Shown here: piece after piece, positions 8,516-17,197 of the stretch | How positions within the stretch are numbered: position 1 is the stretch's first letter | How the letters are laid out: each line of letters begins with the position of its first letter | DNA from: Deltaproteobacteria bacterium UBA4427 | GTDB taxonomy: Bacteria; Myxococcota_A; UBA9160; UBA4427 | Direction of reading: 5' to 3' | DNA length: 64,000 nt | Assembly: GCA_002390675.1 (NCBI GenBank) | Contig: DGPZ01000143.1 | Location: forward strand, 37,728 to 101,727 | Notes under the pieces: model-generated | Database searches by the model: none | What the model saw: the letters and a program-made list of their open reading frames with translations, nothing else | Told to the model about the DNA's origin: nothing | Made by a program: the position numbers and the translations under genes

Positions 8516-9724
8516 ATGCCCGCCTCGCCTCCCGCTCCTCGATCGGGCCCACTTGCGGGCATCCGCATTCTCGATTTCACGAGCGTGGTCTCGGGACCGA
8601 TGTGCACGCAGGCCTTAGGCGACCTCGGAGCGGACGTCGTAAAGCTCGAGTCGCCTGGTGGAGATCAGACCCGCTATTCGGGAGCTCCGTTTAAGGAACC
8701 GCTTTTTTCGGCAATGCACACTCAGATGAACCGAAACAAACGAAGCCTGGTAGTAGACCTTAAGACCGACGTAGGGCGTGAACTGATTTTTGAGATCATC
8801 GGCGAATTCGACGTACTCGTCGAAAATTTCCGCCCCGCTGTCATGGGGAGACTCGGCCTCGGATACGAGGCGCTCGCGGAGCGACATCCCGGCCTCGTCT
8901 TCTGTTCAATCAACGGTTTCGGAAGTGACGGCCCCTACGCCGCCCTGCCCGCCTACGACCAGCTCATGCAGGGTCTCGTAGGTGTTATGCCGGCCCAAGG
9001 CGGAAGTGGCCCTCCCGCGCCGGTCAACGGCCCAATCGCCGACAAGACAACAGCCGTGATCGGCGTAAGTGCCGTTCTCGCGGCGCTCTTCGCACGGGAA
9101 CGCGATCCGGACCGGCGCGGGCAGCGCGTCGAAGTCGCCATGATCGACGCCTACGCGGCCTTCGCTCTCCCTGATCCCATGACACCTCGAGCCTTTCCAC
9201 CGGGCTCGGATGACGGAGGCATGTCCGCCGCATTCTTCGCACCCTGGGAAACTGCCGATGGCTACGTCGTCGGACTCATCATCCAAGACCATCAATACGC
9301 AGCGCTATGTCGCATCCTCGGACGGGAAGACATGATCTCAGACCCACGCTTCGCCGAGATGGGGACGAGGCTCAGCAACTACATTGAACTCGTCGGGCTC
9401 CTCCGTGAAGAAGTCCGCAAATTATCGAGCAACGATCTCGTTAACCGAGCGCGGGAAGAAGGGGCGACCTTCGGTCCCGTCAACGATGTCGCCTCATTCC
9501 TCGAAGACCCACACGTTCAGTATCGAAAGACCGTCCAAATTCTCGAGGACGAGCGCTTCGGTCCCACGCAATACCTCTCGCCTCCATGGGCCTTCGAACG
9601 GACGCCTGCGTCGATAGACCGCCATGCACCACGCCTCGCCGAACACAGCGACGAAATCCTTCGCGAGCTGGGCCTCACCGAAGAACGGATCGAAGGCCTA
9701 CGACAGGACAACGCAATTCGTTAG
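8516..9724 (+). CDS. family III CoA-transferase (CaiB/BaiF type)
   Basis: A 402-residue CaiB/BaiF-type CoA-transferase. The N-terminus LAGIRILDFTSVVSGP and the nearby GADVVKLE are hallmark elements. The catalytic aspartate that forms the acyl anhydride is D176 in NGPIADKTTA, matching Asp169 of CaiB. It would move CoA between two carboxylates, activating a substrate without ATP. The start ATG 8516 is chosen for its AGGAG; a frame opening at 8411 overlaps the upstream gene and adds 35 low-complexity residues. It closes the plus-strand run starting at 3878 and converges on the epimerase gene. Confidence 0.92.
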   Translation: MPASPPAPRSGPLAGIRILDFTSVVSGPMCTQALGDLGADVVKLESPGGDQTRYSGAPFKEPLFSAMHTQMNRNKRSLVVDLKTDVGRELIFEIIGEFDVLVENFRPAVMGRLGLGYEALAERHPGLVFCSINGFGSDGPYAALPAYDQLMQGLVGVMPAQGGSGPPAPVNGPIADKTTAVIGVSAVLAALFARERDPDRRGQRVEVAMIDAYAAFALPDPMTPRAFPPGSDDGGMSAAFFAPWETADGYVVGLIIQDHQYAALCRILGREDMISDPRFAEMGTRLSNYIELVGLLREEVRKLSSNDLVNRAREEGATFGPVNDVASFLEDPHVQYRKTVQILEDERFGPTQYLSPPWAFERTPASIDRHAPRLAEHSDEILRELGLTEERIEGLRQDNAIR

Positions 9725-9751
9725 GCGACAGCTCAAAACCCTCTCGCCGGC

Positions 9752-10882
9752 CTATTCGAAATTTTTATTGGTGCGCTCGCGCCCGCCAGGTCCCGAGAAC
9801 GCCAAACCGTAGTCCGGTGCTTCTGCAGACCATTTCGGCTCCGAGATCATCGCCATCGAGCTTCGATAGGCTCCGATCAACTCATCTTCGGCTGCGTAAT
9901 CGAAGGGATCCTGCATCACCATCTCTTCGATCCCGCCCGGTAAAGGCGGATTTTCGGCGAGCCACTTCGCCGTTCGCGCGAGCGCCTCCCTTGGCGGCAC
10001 GAGGTCCCGGTAGCCCAATTCGAGTTCAAGCTTGGCCGTACTCACGACTCGATGCGTCGTCCAAGGTTGCGCGACGAGCGGTCGCGCCGGCCATGCGATC
10101 TCCCACGGCATTGAAATGATGTCGAAGTCATGCCCCATGGAGTTGCCGATCGTTTCGATGACTTGACTAATCGATAGACATTCCTGGTCCGCTGCGTTGT
10201 AGACCTGCCCCGCCGCCTTTTCTGGCTGATCCACAGCAAGCATTATGGCGTGAGCCAGGTTCTCGACATAACCAAAGGTCGAAAGACTGAGACCGCCGTC
10301 TGCGACGATGATAGGCTCGCGCCCATCCAAAACCCGTCGCACTATGCTCCACTCCCGAGGCGCTGGCTGCCGAGGGCCGTAGACCCACGGATATCGGAAA
10401 TGCGTCGCGTTAGGCTGAGCCTCGAAGAGCCGCTCCTCGGTTCGCGCGATCCGGTATCCCTTTTCATCTTCGCTTGGCTCAGACACCCGCGGTCCATCTT
10501 CGCGCGTGGGCATAGGCATTCCGGGCGGCTCAAAGAGCGGTGCATTCATATAACCGCGATAGCCAGGGAATCCGCCAACAGACATAAACTGTCCGACTCG
10601 ACCTCGCAGAACTTCCGCGTTTGCGCGCAGCCGCCCATAGGTTGCTATGCAGACATCAAAGGTTCGTCCCTCGAGAGCATTGGCCACTTTTTCCGAATCA
10701 TATGCGTCGGTGTGAATATGTTCGACACAGTCCGGGTTCTCCGGCTGTTCATGTGCACCACTATGCAACATGGCCGTCTTGAATCCGCGATCCACCAATC
10801 CGTTCACGACGTGGGGACCCGTTGGACCCGTTCCACCGATTACGAGCGCCGTTTCTCCCGAACGCGTTTTACGTGATGCCAC
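9752..10882 (-). CDS. NAD-dependent epimerase/dehydratase (extended SDR)
   Basis: An extended SDR of 376 residues with the glycine-rich loop IGGTGPTG near residue 14. The C-terminal part (MPWEIAWPARPLVAQPWTTH and later PLPGGIEEM) is that of isoflavone-reductase- or UDP-sugar-epimerase-like proteins. The start is set at GTG 10882, which has AAGGGA 6 nt upstream and puts the Rossmann loop at the usual N-terminal position; the ATG at 10966 would add 28 arginine-rich residues and overlap the small ORF upstream. Substrate unknown. The small ORF at 10900-11100 ends 17 bp upstream on the same strand. Confidence 0.82.
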   Translation of the reverse strand: MASRKTRSGETALVIGGTGPTGPHVVNGLVDRGFKTAMLHSGAHEQPENPDCVEHIHTDAYDSEKVANALEGRTFDVCIATYGRLRANAEVLRGRVGQFMSVGGFPGYRGYMNAPLFEPPGMPMPTREDGPRVSEPSEDEKGYRIARTEERLFEAQPNATHFRYPWVYGPRQPAPREWSIVRRVLDGREPIIVADGGLSLSTFGYVENLAHAIMLAVDQPEKAAGQVYNAADQECLSISQVIETIGNSMGHDFDIISMPWEIAWPARPLVAQPWTTHRVVSTAKLELELGYRDLVPPREALARTAKWLAENPPLPGGIEEMVMQDPFDYAAEDELIGAYRSSMAMISEPKWSAEAPDYGLAFSGPGGRERTNKNFE

Positions 10883-10899
10883 ACCCAATCCCTTCGATA

Positions 10900-11100
10900 T
10901 CAAATCTTTGATCCGCCACCGGTCATCGCGGTAACCACGTTGCCTTCGGTTGCGTCCCATAAACAAGGTCGTGCCGCTTCGAATTCGAGTTCGATGTAAA
11001 GCTCGTGCTGAGTTTTTAACACTTCATCCGCCGACAGATCTCCGCGGATCTCTTGGGTCGCCCTATCCATCGTCGCATCAATAAACCTGCGAACCGCCAC
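10900..11100 (-). CDS. small hypothetical protein (66 aa)
   Basis: A 66-codon frame with a GTG start, immediately upstream of the epimerase gene (17 bp gap) on the same strand. The composition looks coding: an amphipathic acidic stretch IRGDLSADEVLKTQHELYIELEFEAARP at its centre (about residues 18-45) and an ending VVTAMTGGGSKI. There are no Cys pairs, signal or membrane segment. The sequence AGTGGGG lies upstream of the GTG but the spacing is poor. I do not recognise a family. It may be translationally coupled to the epimerase, or be a remnant. Confidence 0.45.
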   Translation of the reverse strand: MAVRRFIDATMDRATQEIRGDLSADEVLKTQHELYIELEFEAARPCLWDATEGNVVTAMTGGGSKI

Positions 11101-11289
11101 TCAAATTGCCCCACTCTTTCTCTTTTAGGGACGCCAGCCCCGATGTACCTTGCCCACTACCTGGAGAGTCGGCCTCCCCCCGCGCAAACTCTCGGAGTGG
11201 GATAGCATCTCGCCACACAGTTAACCGAACACGGCGCGGTCTTGCTGATCCTGGATTAGCTCGGACGCCCGCACCAACCGGACGTGCCC

Positions 11290-11790
11290 ATGGCCAGCAA
11301 AGACGATATCAGAATGACCGAGGAGGAGATCGGGGCGTATCTCCGCGAAGGTCACACCATGACCCTCGTAACGAACGGGCCCAAAGGCTATCCACACGCG
11401 GTTGCCATGTTCTACGCCCTAGACGACGACCTGACAGTCAAATTTGCTTCCTACGCATCGAGCCAGAAGGTCGTAAACGCCGAGCGGGATTCAAGGGTGA
11501 CTCTCCTGGTCGAAACAGGCCACGCCTACAGCGAACTTCGCGGCGTCATGATCGAAGGCGACGTGGAAATCACCACCGATCTCGACGAAACCGTCGCGAC
11601 CATGGTGGAAGCCAATGCGGGAACCGGAAGCCCACTCCCTGACGTCTCGCAGATTCCGGAGGACGTGAAGCTCAAGATGGCGGGCAAGCGAGTCCTCATG
11701 AAGGTCACGCCACGACGATTCGTTTCGTGGGATCATGGCAAGCTCCCGAGAAACAAGACGCCCGACGGCCTGAAGAAGGCCGCCCGCTGA
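11290..11790 (+). CDS. split-barrel flavin/PNPOx family protein
   Basis: A 166-residue protein of the pyridoxamine-5'-phosphate oxidase split-barrel superfamily. The pattern HTMTLVTNGPKGYPHAVAM near residues 24-42, then a core with SSQKVVNAERDSRVTLLVE and a RGVMIEGDVEI strand, is typical of FMN- or F420-binding members. Such proteins act as flavin reductases, F420-dependent reductases or haem utilisation proteins; which applies is not clear. I prefer ATG 11290 over GTG 11284 two codons earlier; neither has a clear Shine-Dalgarno sequence. The NTF2-like gene follows after 29 bp. Confidence 0.78.
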   Translation: MASKDDIRMTEEEIGAYLREGHTMTLVTNGPKGYPHAVAMFYALDDDLTVKFASYASSQKVVNAERDSRVTLLVETGHAYSELRGVMIEGDVEITTDLDETVATMVEANAGTGSPLPDVSQIPEDVKLKMAGKRVLMKVTPRRFVSWDHGKLPRNKTPDGLKKAAR

Positions 11791-11819
11791 CCACCTAAAA
11801 GCACGAGTACTCCCCAAAA

Positions 11820-12344
11820 ATGAACGATGTCCAGAAACTCCTCGCCTACGAAGAGATTAGGCAGCTCGCCGCGCGCTATGCGGTCTACTCCGACGCCCGA
11901 GATATTGACAAACTCGTCGAGCTTTTCGTGCCCGATGTTCGCGTCGGCCGAGACACCTATGGCCGAGAAGCCCTCCACAAGGATTTTAGTCGGTCCTTCC
12001 GTGGGGTCGGCATCACCTTCCTCCACGTCGGCAATCACGTGATCGACCTGATCGACGAGGACCAGGCAACCGGCATCGTCTATTGCCGAGGCGAGATCCA
12101 AGATGGCGGAATAGACAGCGACCGTTTCATCATCCACGCCATCCAGTACCACGACACCTATCAGCGAGCCGAAGGCAAGTGGTGTTTCGTTCGACGAAAA
12201 CACTTCCTCGTGTATGGTGCGCCGCTTGGGGAAAACCCGCTCTCTCTAGATCCCGCGAATTGGCCTGCCAGCCAGACCGGCATCGGCAGTCATCCACAAG
12301 CTCTCGACACGTGGAAGCGCTTCTGGGCTGCGGGATCCGGCTGA
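11820..12344 (+). CDS. SnoaL/NTF2-like protein
   Basis: A 174-residue single-domain protein of the NTF2/SnoaL superfamily. The opening KLLAYEEIRQLAARYAVYSD followed by a D-x-D-x-L-V-E-L-F element (residues 26-35) is the standard first helix pair, and the aromatic pocket region includes TFLHVGNHVID. In family members the cone-shaped pocket binds hydrophobic polycyclic substrates (steroid isomerase, polyketide cyclase, scytalone dehydratase) and has an acidic or His catalytic residue. The function here is unknown; it is likely expressed with the split-barrel gene. Confidence 0.8.
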   Translation: MNDVQKLLAYEEIRQLAARYAVYSDARDIDKLVELFVPDVRVGRDTYGREALHKDFSRSFRGVGITFLHVGNHVIDLIDEDQATGIVYCRGEIQDGGIDSDRFIIHAIQYHDTYQRAEGKWCFVRRKHFLVYGAPLGENPLSLDPANWPASQTGIGSHPQALDTWKRFWAAGSG

Positions 12345-12498
12345 AACATGTGAATACCGACGCGATTCAGGAAAACGCCTCATGCATCTCGCTCCCATAG
12401 TCGCGTCTCGACTTGCACTAAACCGATTAACACTTGGATTGAGAAGGCACTGAATACTCGCCTCTTGCCCCATCCATCTATGCAGGGAAAATCCGATC

Positions 12499-13506
12499 AT
12501 GAAACTCGCACGTATCCATGGCCCGAGCGATCTTCGCGTCGACGAGGTGCCGGAGCCTAAGCTAGGCCCCGATGATGTTGTCCTCGACGTGGCAGCCTGT
12601 GGAATCTGCGGTTCAGATGTGGGCTACGAACGGATGGGCGGCGTCCAGGGCCCGACCGATACCCCCATGCCCATCGGCCACGAGCTCGCTGGAACCGTTG
12701 CAGCCATTGGTGAAAACTGCGATGGCCTCGTAAATATAGGAGATCGAGTCGCGCTGCATCCCGGCGCTGCCGGCTTCGGGCTTGGGAATGGAGGTCCGGA
12801 AGGTGGCTTCGCTCGACGGCTTCTGGTCCGGGGCGCCTCCGCCAACCGCAGCCTATTTGCCCTGCCCGACGATATGCCCTTCTCGATCGCCGCCTTGGCA
12901 GAACCCCTTGGGGTCGGAATGCACGCGGTGGATCAATCCGAAGCTTGTCAGGGCGACAAAGTTGCTGTGTTAGGCGCCGGCCCGATAGGGCTCTCCGCAA
13001 TCGCGACTCTCGCGGATCGCGGCATCGAGGATGTCATCTCAATCGATCTCTCGCAGACTCGACTCGACGTCGCTCGAAAACTCGGCGCAGCTCATACTGT
13101 AAACCCCGGGAAGGAAGACCTCTGGGAGGCGCTGGGACGCATTCACGGAACAAGCAAGCTTCATTGGATGGACCTCGTCAATACGAACGTGTTCATCGAA
13201 GCGACCGGAGTCGGACCCGTACTCTCTGATGTGATCGCTCGATGCGCAGCGGGCTCCCGCATCTCCGTCGTCGCGCTTCATCGCACCAACGTTCCCATCG
13301 ATTTCATGGCAGTCCTTACAAAGGAAATCACGATTCGCGGCTCGATCGAATATCCGGAAGATTTCCGCGAAATGATTCAACTGCTTTCACGCCGAGACCT
13401 TTCGCCCATGATCACGCATAGATTCAGCATGGACGATTTCATGGCTGCCTTCGACGTTGCTAAGTCACCTGACGCGGGCGCCAAAGTCATGATCGAGTTC
13501 AACTGA
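12499..13506 (+). CDS. zinc-dependent alcohol dehydrogenase (MDR)
   Basis: A 335-residue medium-chain dehydrogenase with the catalytic zinc ligands C37 (CGICGSD, 34-40) and H61-E62 (GHE) and the cofactor motif GAGPIG near residue 157. The aspartate in VISIDLS after the second strand indicates NAD(H). The structural zinc lobe is missing: residues 88-105 hold no cysteines. It belongs to the threonine/sorbitol dehydrogenase-like branch. AGGGA precedes the ATG. The membrane-anchored parvulin gene starts 4 bp after the stop, which suggests co-transcription without an obvious functional link. Confidence 0.88.
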   Translation: MKLARIHGPSDLRVDEVPEPKLGPDDVVLDVAACGICGSDVGYERMGGVQGPTDTPMPIGHELAGTVAAIGENCDGLVNIGDRVALHPGAAGFGLGNGGPEGGFARRLLVRGASANRSLFALPDDMPFSIAALAEPLGVGMHAVDQSEACQGDKVAVLGAGPIGLSAIATLADRGIEDVISIDLSQTRLDVARKLGAAHTVNPGKEDLWEALGRIHGTSKLHWMDLVNTNVFIEATGVGPVLSDVIARCAAGSRISVVALHRTNVPIDFMAVLTKEITIRGSIEYPEDFREMIQLLSRRDLSPMITHRFSMDDFMAAFDVAKSPDAGAKVMIEFN

Positions 13507-13510
13507 ACCG

Positions 13511-14506
13511 ATGACTCGCTTGTTTCGGTCACCGCTGCTTCATTTCCTAATCCTGGGCATAGCGCTTTACCTCGCACAGCCGTGGCTTAGGGAAGACGCG
13601 ACCTCCGCTCGCGACTTCCAAATCAAAATCGACGCGGAGCGGCTCATCGAACTCGAACGCGGCTTCCTTCAGCAAGCTGGCCGCCGACCGCTTCCAGAAG
13701 ACGTCAACCGCATGATCGAGACAGAGGCGGACGAGGAGATCCTCTACCGCGAAGCCGTCGCACGCGGCCTATTCGAGCGCGACGGCGGTGTGCAGACCCG
13801 ACTCATTCAGAAAATGCTCTTTCTTGAAGGTGAGACTGAACTGAAGGACGCGCCCAGCTTGCTCGCTCGCGCCGTCGAGCTGGGTTTGCATCAGCAAGAC
13901 GTCGTGGTGCGCCGCATTCTCATTCAGAAGATGAAGCTGCTCGGCTCGACACTCGAATCCGCCCAGGCACCGAGCGACGAAGAGATCGAGCACTCGTACC
14001 GCGAACTCGCAGAGTCGCTGCGATCCCCCGACCGCCTGACACTCGTACATACTTTCCTTAACAGAGATAAACGTGGGGCGAACCTCGATACGCAGGCCTC
14101 CGATCTCCTCGCGGTGTTAAAGAACGAAGAGATTGGGTCCAAGGAAGGCCCTCGCCGAGGGGACCCCTTCCCACTCGGCCACCACCTTGAACATCGTTCG
14201 CAGAACGATCTCGAGCGAACCTTTGGCGCCCGCTTCGGCGAATCGGCCTTCGCCTCAGGAATTGGGGAGTGGACCGGCCCTATCGACTCCGCCTACGGTG
14301 CACATCTCATTTTCATCTCGGAGCGCACCCCTGGTGAAATTCCGCCTCTCACGCGCGTTGCCAACAAGCTGCGACTTCAGCTCGAAGAGAAACGCCGTGA
14401 TGCAAACTTGAACATACTTCTCGCGGAGCTTCGTACGCAATACCGTGTCGTCGTCGAACGCAGTCCCGCTCTCACAGACGCACCCAATTCCCAGGAGCCC
14501 GGATGA
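13511..14506 (+). CDS. membrane-anchored parvulin-type peptidyl-prolyl isomerase
   Basis: A 331-residue protein with one N-terminal transmembrane segment (about residues 9-26, LLHFLILGIALYLAQPWL) and a periplasmic remainder. Residues about 50-150 form the helical chaperone part seen in SurA/PpiD-like proteins. The rotamase domain is at about 180-290, with GDPFPLGHHLEH and the closing YGAHLIFISERTPGE that is typical of parvulins. The stop overlaps the start of the HupE-like gene by 4 bp (ATGA), so the two are translationally coupled. I infer that it helps fold an exported partner, perhaps the ectodomain of its neighbour. Confidence 0.85.
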   Translation: MTRLFRSPLLHFLILGIALYLAQPWLREDATSARDFQIKIDAERLIELERGFLQQAGRRPLPEDVNRMIETEADEEILYREAVARGLFERDGGVQTRLIQKMLFLEGETELKDAPSLLARAVELGLHQQDVVVRRILIQKMKLLGSTLESAQAPSDEEIEHSYRELAESLRSPDRLTLVHTFLNRDKRGANLDTQASDLLAVLKNEEIGSKEGPRRGDPFPLGHHLEHRSQNDLERTFGARFGESAFASGIGEWTGPIDSAYGAHLIFISERTPGEIPPLTRVANKLRLQLEEKRRDANLNILLAELRTQYRVVVERSPALTDAPNSQEPG

Positions 14507-15567
14507 CTTTGGATTGCCTCTTCATAAAGCACGCTCTTCGAAGACCAGTCGCTTCGGCCCTCGGCGCGTGCTCGCTCGTCTTTTTGATAGCTACGGTTGC
14601 GGCCGTTGCGACGATCGCAATAACACCGACAACGGTTCAGGCTCATCCGCTCGCCCCCGCCCTCCTTCAGCTCGAAGAGCAGGTCGACGGTCAGGTAGAA
14701 GTCCTGTGGAAGCGCTCCTCGCTCAGCGTGCCCGGCAGCAGTATCGAACCCATCCTTCCTCCGAATTGCCCGCCAACGACTCGCGCCAACATTGAAGAAC
14801 AAGGCGTCGCTGTACTCGTCCGGTGGACGATCGACTGTCGCAAGACCGGCTTGGTCGGCCAGCCGGTTCGAATCGATGGCCTGGGGCCCGCAAAGATCGA
14901 CACCCTAGTGCGCATAGGCCTCTCGGATGGCCGACGCATCCAAAGAGTCTTGCGTCGTGGAGAACCCGAAATGATCGTGCCGGAGAAAGCCAGCCGCACG
15001 GATGTGTTTATCGACTATCTCACCATCGGGTTCGACCATATCCTATCTGGCTTCGATCACCTGCTCTTCGTCTTTGGCCTCTTCATGTTATGTGTTTCGT
15101 TCTCGCCCCTCATAAAGACCATCACCGCCTTTACGGTCGGTCATTCCGTCACCCTCAGCATCGCTGCACTCGGATACGCCAATCTTCCCTCAGGCCCGAT
15201 CGAGGTATTGATCGCTGCAAGCGTATTGGCACTCGCCGTCGAGTTGGCGCGTGATGCTGACAAGGAAACCCTCATGCGGCGCTATCCGTGGCCCATGGCG
15301 CTGCTATTCGGATTGCTTCACGGGATGGGATTCGCCGGCGCTTTGCGAGAGGTCGGTCTGCCCCAAGGCGAAATCCCGATGGCCCTCTTTTCATTCAATG
15401 TAGGCATAGAACTGGGACAGCTCGCCTTCGTGGCAGGGCTCCTCGCTACCGCTGCCGTGCTGCGGCGAATCGAGTTACCCATCCCACTCCCCACGCGGGC
15501 CGCGATCTACGTAATGGGATCGCTCGCAGCTTTCTGGACGATCGAGCGGATTGCCGCGGTCGTCTAG
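14503..15567 (+). CDS. HupE/UreJ-type membrane protein
   Basis: A 354-residue membrane protein. Residues 20-47 form a signal sequence ending VQA before HP. An extracytoplasmic domain of about 110 residues follows, then about six transmembrane segments from 170 on with the HupE/UreJ_2 signature: H179, the D185-H186 pair, H214 in TVGHS, LLHGMGFAG (H273) and FNVGIELGQ. HupE/UreJ proteins are nickel or cobalt permeases, and this subfamily with a large periplasmic domain is usually annotated only as HupE/UreJ-like. There are no hydrogenase or urease genes nearby, so nickel transport should not be assumed. Coupled to the parvulin gene by a 4-bp overlap. Confidence 0.87.
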   Translation: MTLDCLFIKHALRRPVASALGACSLVFLIATVAAVATIAITPTTVQAHPLAPALLQLEEQVDGQVEVLWKRSSLSVPGSSIEPILPPNCPPTTRANIEEQGVAVLVRWTIDCRKTGLVGQPVRIDGLGPAKIDTLVRIGLSDGRRIQRVLRRGEPEMIVPEKASRTDVFIDYLTIGFDHILSGFDHLLFVFGLFMLCVSFSPLIKTITAFTVGHSVTLSIAALGYANLPSGPIEVLIAASVLALAVELARDADKETLMRRYPWPMALLFGLLHGMGFAGALREVGLPQGEIPMALFSFNVGIELGQLAFVAGLLATAAVLRRIELPIPLPTRAAIYVMGSLAAFWTIERIAAVV

Positions 15568-15576
15568 CCCTTCGAG

Positions 15577-17049
15577 CTAAGCCCAGGCAACAGTTCCATC
15601 AGCGAGCACGTCGATCTCTCGCCCGCAGAGTTCTTCACGCTCGCCGAGTGCCATCCACTCGGGATCATCCACTACGCGCAGCGTACGTCGCCCATCTTCA
15701 AAATCCGCGACTAATGCCACGCCGTGCGCGGCGTTCATGTCGTGAGAGACCGTATACGCAACGATTCGTGCACGTCCGGTCGCGTCGCGAGCAACCGCCT
15801 TCGTGTGCAGGGCCTGCTCCGCTTCCTTGGTGACCTGGTCATAAAGAAAGGGGCAGCTCGGCTCGGGGCCAAAAACAGTAACGCCTTGCTTCGTGATCAG
15901 TCCTGAGACCGCAGTCACAACACCGTGACTTCCCGGCTGCGCGCGCATTTGCTCAATCATCTTGACCCAGCTCTGGAGTACAAAATTATTCAAGGGCCCC
16001 CCGCCGAAGGTCATGCCGCCGGTCTGGGTCACGCGACGATCGAGAGGAATTCCGAACGCGCGCTGCTGCGTGCGTACCGCGGCAGGGAAACAGCTGTAAC
16101 ACTCGAAGAGTTCGATTTCACTAGGCTCACGCCCAACATGTTCAAAGGCACGCCGACCCGCGAGCTCGAATCCCGGCGAGCGCCACAGATCCCGACGTTC
16201 GCTCAAGGTGACCATATGCTCAGAGTCCACAACCGCGAGCGGGTACACGAAGCCAGAAGCGTCTAGGCCGAGAGCCTGCGCCTTCTCATAGCTACACAAG
16301 ACCAGCCCGGCGCTTTGATTCACGTTCCACTGCGAAACTAACGACTTCGTATACGGATAGGCGAGCATGCGATTGCCCTCCGTCGGAGTCACGATTTCCT
16401 CCGGCGTCATAGGCGTCCGATTCCAGGCCGATTCATTTGCGACCGCCGCTTCATTGAAGCCACCCCAGAGCGATCCGAGTTCGGATTTGTGATCCTCCAT
16501 GCTCTGCCCTTCATGGAAGCGAAGCGCATTATCGATCATGGCGTACTGAATCGTTGGCGTGATAAGTCCGAGATCGATCTCGAACTGCCCCATAATCTCC
16601 GCATGGGGAACTAACACCTCGTCAGGCTCAACATCCGCCTGTTCGGTCAGAGGAACCTCTCGCCCCGCCCGCTGCAGACGCGCCGCCCGGTCCTTCGCCT
16701 CCGCGCCGACAATCATCACGACGTCGGCATCTCCATTCACGATCGACTGCGCCGCCCGGCCAAGCACGGTCGATTGCAAAATCCCAATCTCCGCGACAAT
16801 CGTTCGGACATCCTTCGCTCCGAAACGATCCGCGAGAATGCGGCCGGGATCCGCGTAGGCCCAGAAGCCACGCGTCGCCCAGATGGAATCCACTTCCGTG
16901 AGCAGCGCTTCGCTCCCAGCATCCGCAGCCGCACCACGAAGCGCCCGCTCCATCAAATCCAGCGGTTCGCTCGCGTCCGCCGGGTTCTCGGGGCGCTGGA
17001 CGACTGCAGAAACACCCACGAGAACGGGTGTACGGGGGTCGATGGACAT
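15577..17049 (-). CDS. thiolase-like protein lacking the nucleophilic Cys
   Basis: A 490-residue thiolase-fold protein of the long acetyl-CoA acetyltransferase/SCP-x-like group, with the N-terminal TPVLVGVSAVVQR and an extra C-terminal domain of about 100 residues. The position of the acyl-accepting cysteine reads LQSTV (91-95), without a Cys, and the late GHP motif is replaced by GGGPLNN. It therefore probably does not do a normal thiolytic cleavage. ATG 17049 is preceded by GGAGA; an upstream ATG at 17091 is less likely. It is divergent from the TetR gene; a palindrome in between probably controls both. Confidence 0.85.
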   Translation of the reverse strand: MSIDPRTPVLVGVSAVVQRPENPADASEPLDLMERALRGAAADAGSEALLTEVDSIWATRGFWAYADPGRILADRFGAKDVRTIVAEIGILQSTVLGRAAQSIVNGDADVVMIVGAEAKDRAARLQRAGREVPLTEQADVEPDEVLVPHAEIMGQFEIDLGLITPTIQYAMIDNALRFHEGQSMEDHKSELGSLWGGFNEAAVANESAWNRTPMTPEEIVTPTEGNRMLAYPYTKSLVSQWNVNQSAGLVLCSYEKAQALGLDASGFVYPLAVVDSEHMVTLSERRDLWRSPGFELAGRRAFEHVGREPSEIELFECYSCFPAAVRTQQRAFGIPLDRRVTQTGGMTFGGGPLNNFVLQSWVKMIEQMRAQPGSHGVVTAVSGLITKQGVTVFGPEPSCPFLYDQVTKEAEQALHTKAVARDATGRARIVAYTVSHDMNAAHGVALVADFEDGRRTLRVVDDPEWMALGEREELCGREIDVLADGTVAWA

Positions 17050-17160
17050 GGATTCTCCTTTGATCACGGGGGCTTGGCAGTGGTTCATCAATTCGAACGG
17101 AACGCAGTCTAGCCCGATTCCGAGCCTCTGAAGTATCCTTAGCTCCGACTCGTATTGATC

Positions 17161-17185
17161 ACTTGATTAAATCAAATGCTCAAGT
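17161..17185. promoter_or_regulatory. candidate TetR operator
   Basis: In the gap between the divergent thiolase-like and TetR genes, TTGATT-A-AATCAA at 17163-17175 is a perfect 13-bp palindrome, and it is nested with a second dyad, ACTTGA at 17161-17166 and TCAAGT at 17180-17185. The site ends 12 bp before the TetR ATG, an ideal position for autorepression. AT-rich palindromes of this form are known for fatty-acid-responsive TetR regulators, so an acyl-CoA effector is a reasonable guess. Confidence 0.6.
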
Positions 17186-17197
17186 AAATTCCCCGTC

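Noticed and set aside
14503..15567. Nickel permease for urease or hydrogenase
   Set aside because: No urease or hydrogenase gene in the window; the subfamily with a long periplasmic domain has no proven metal role.
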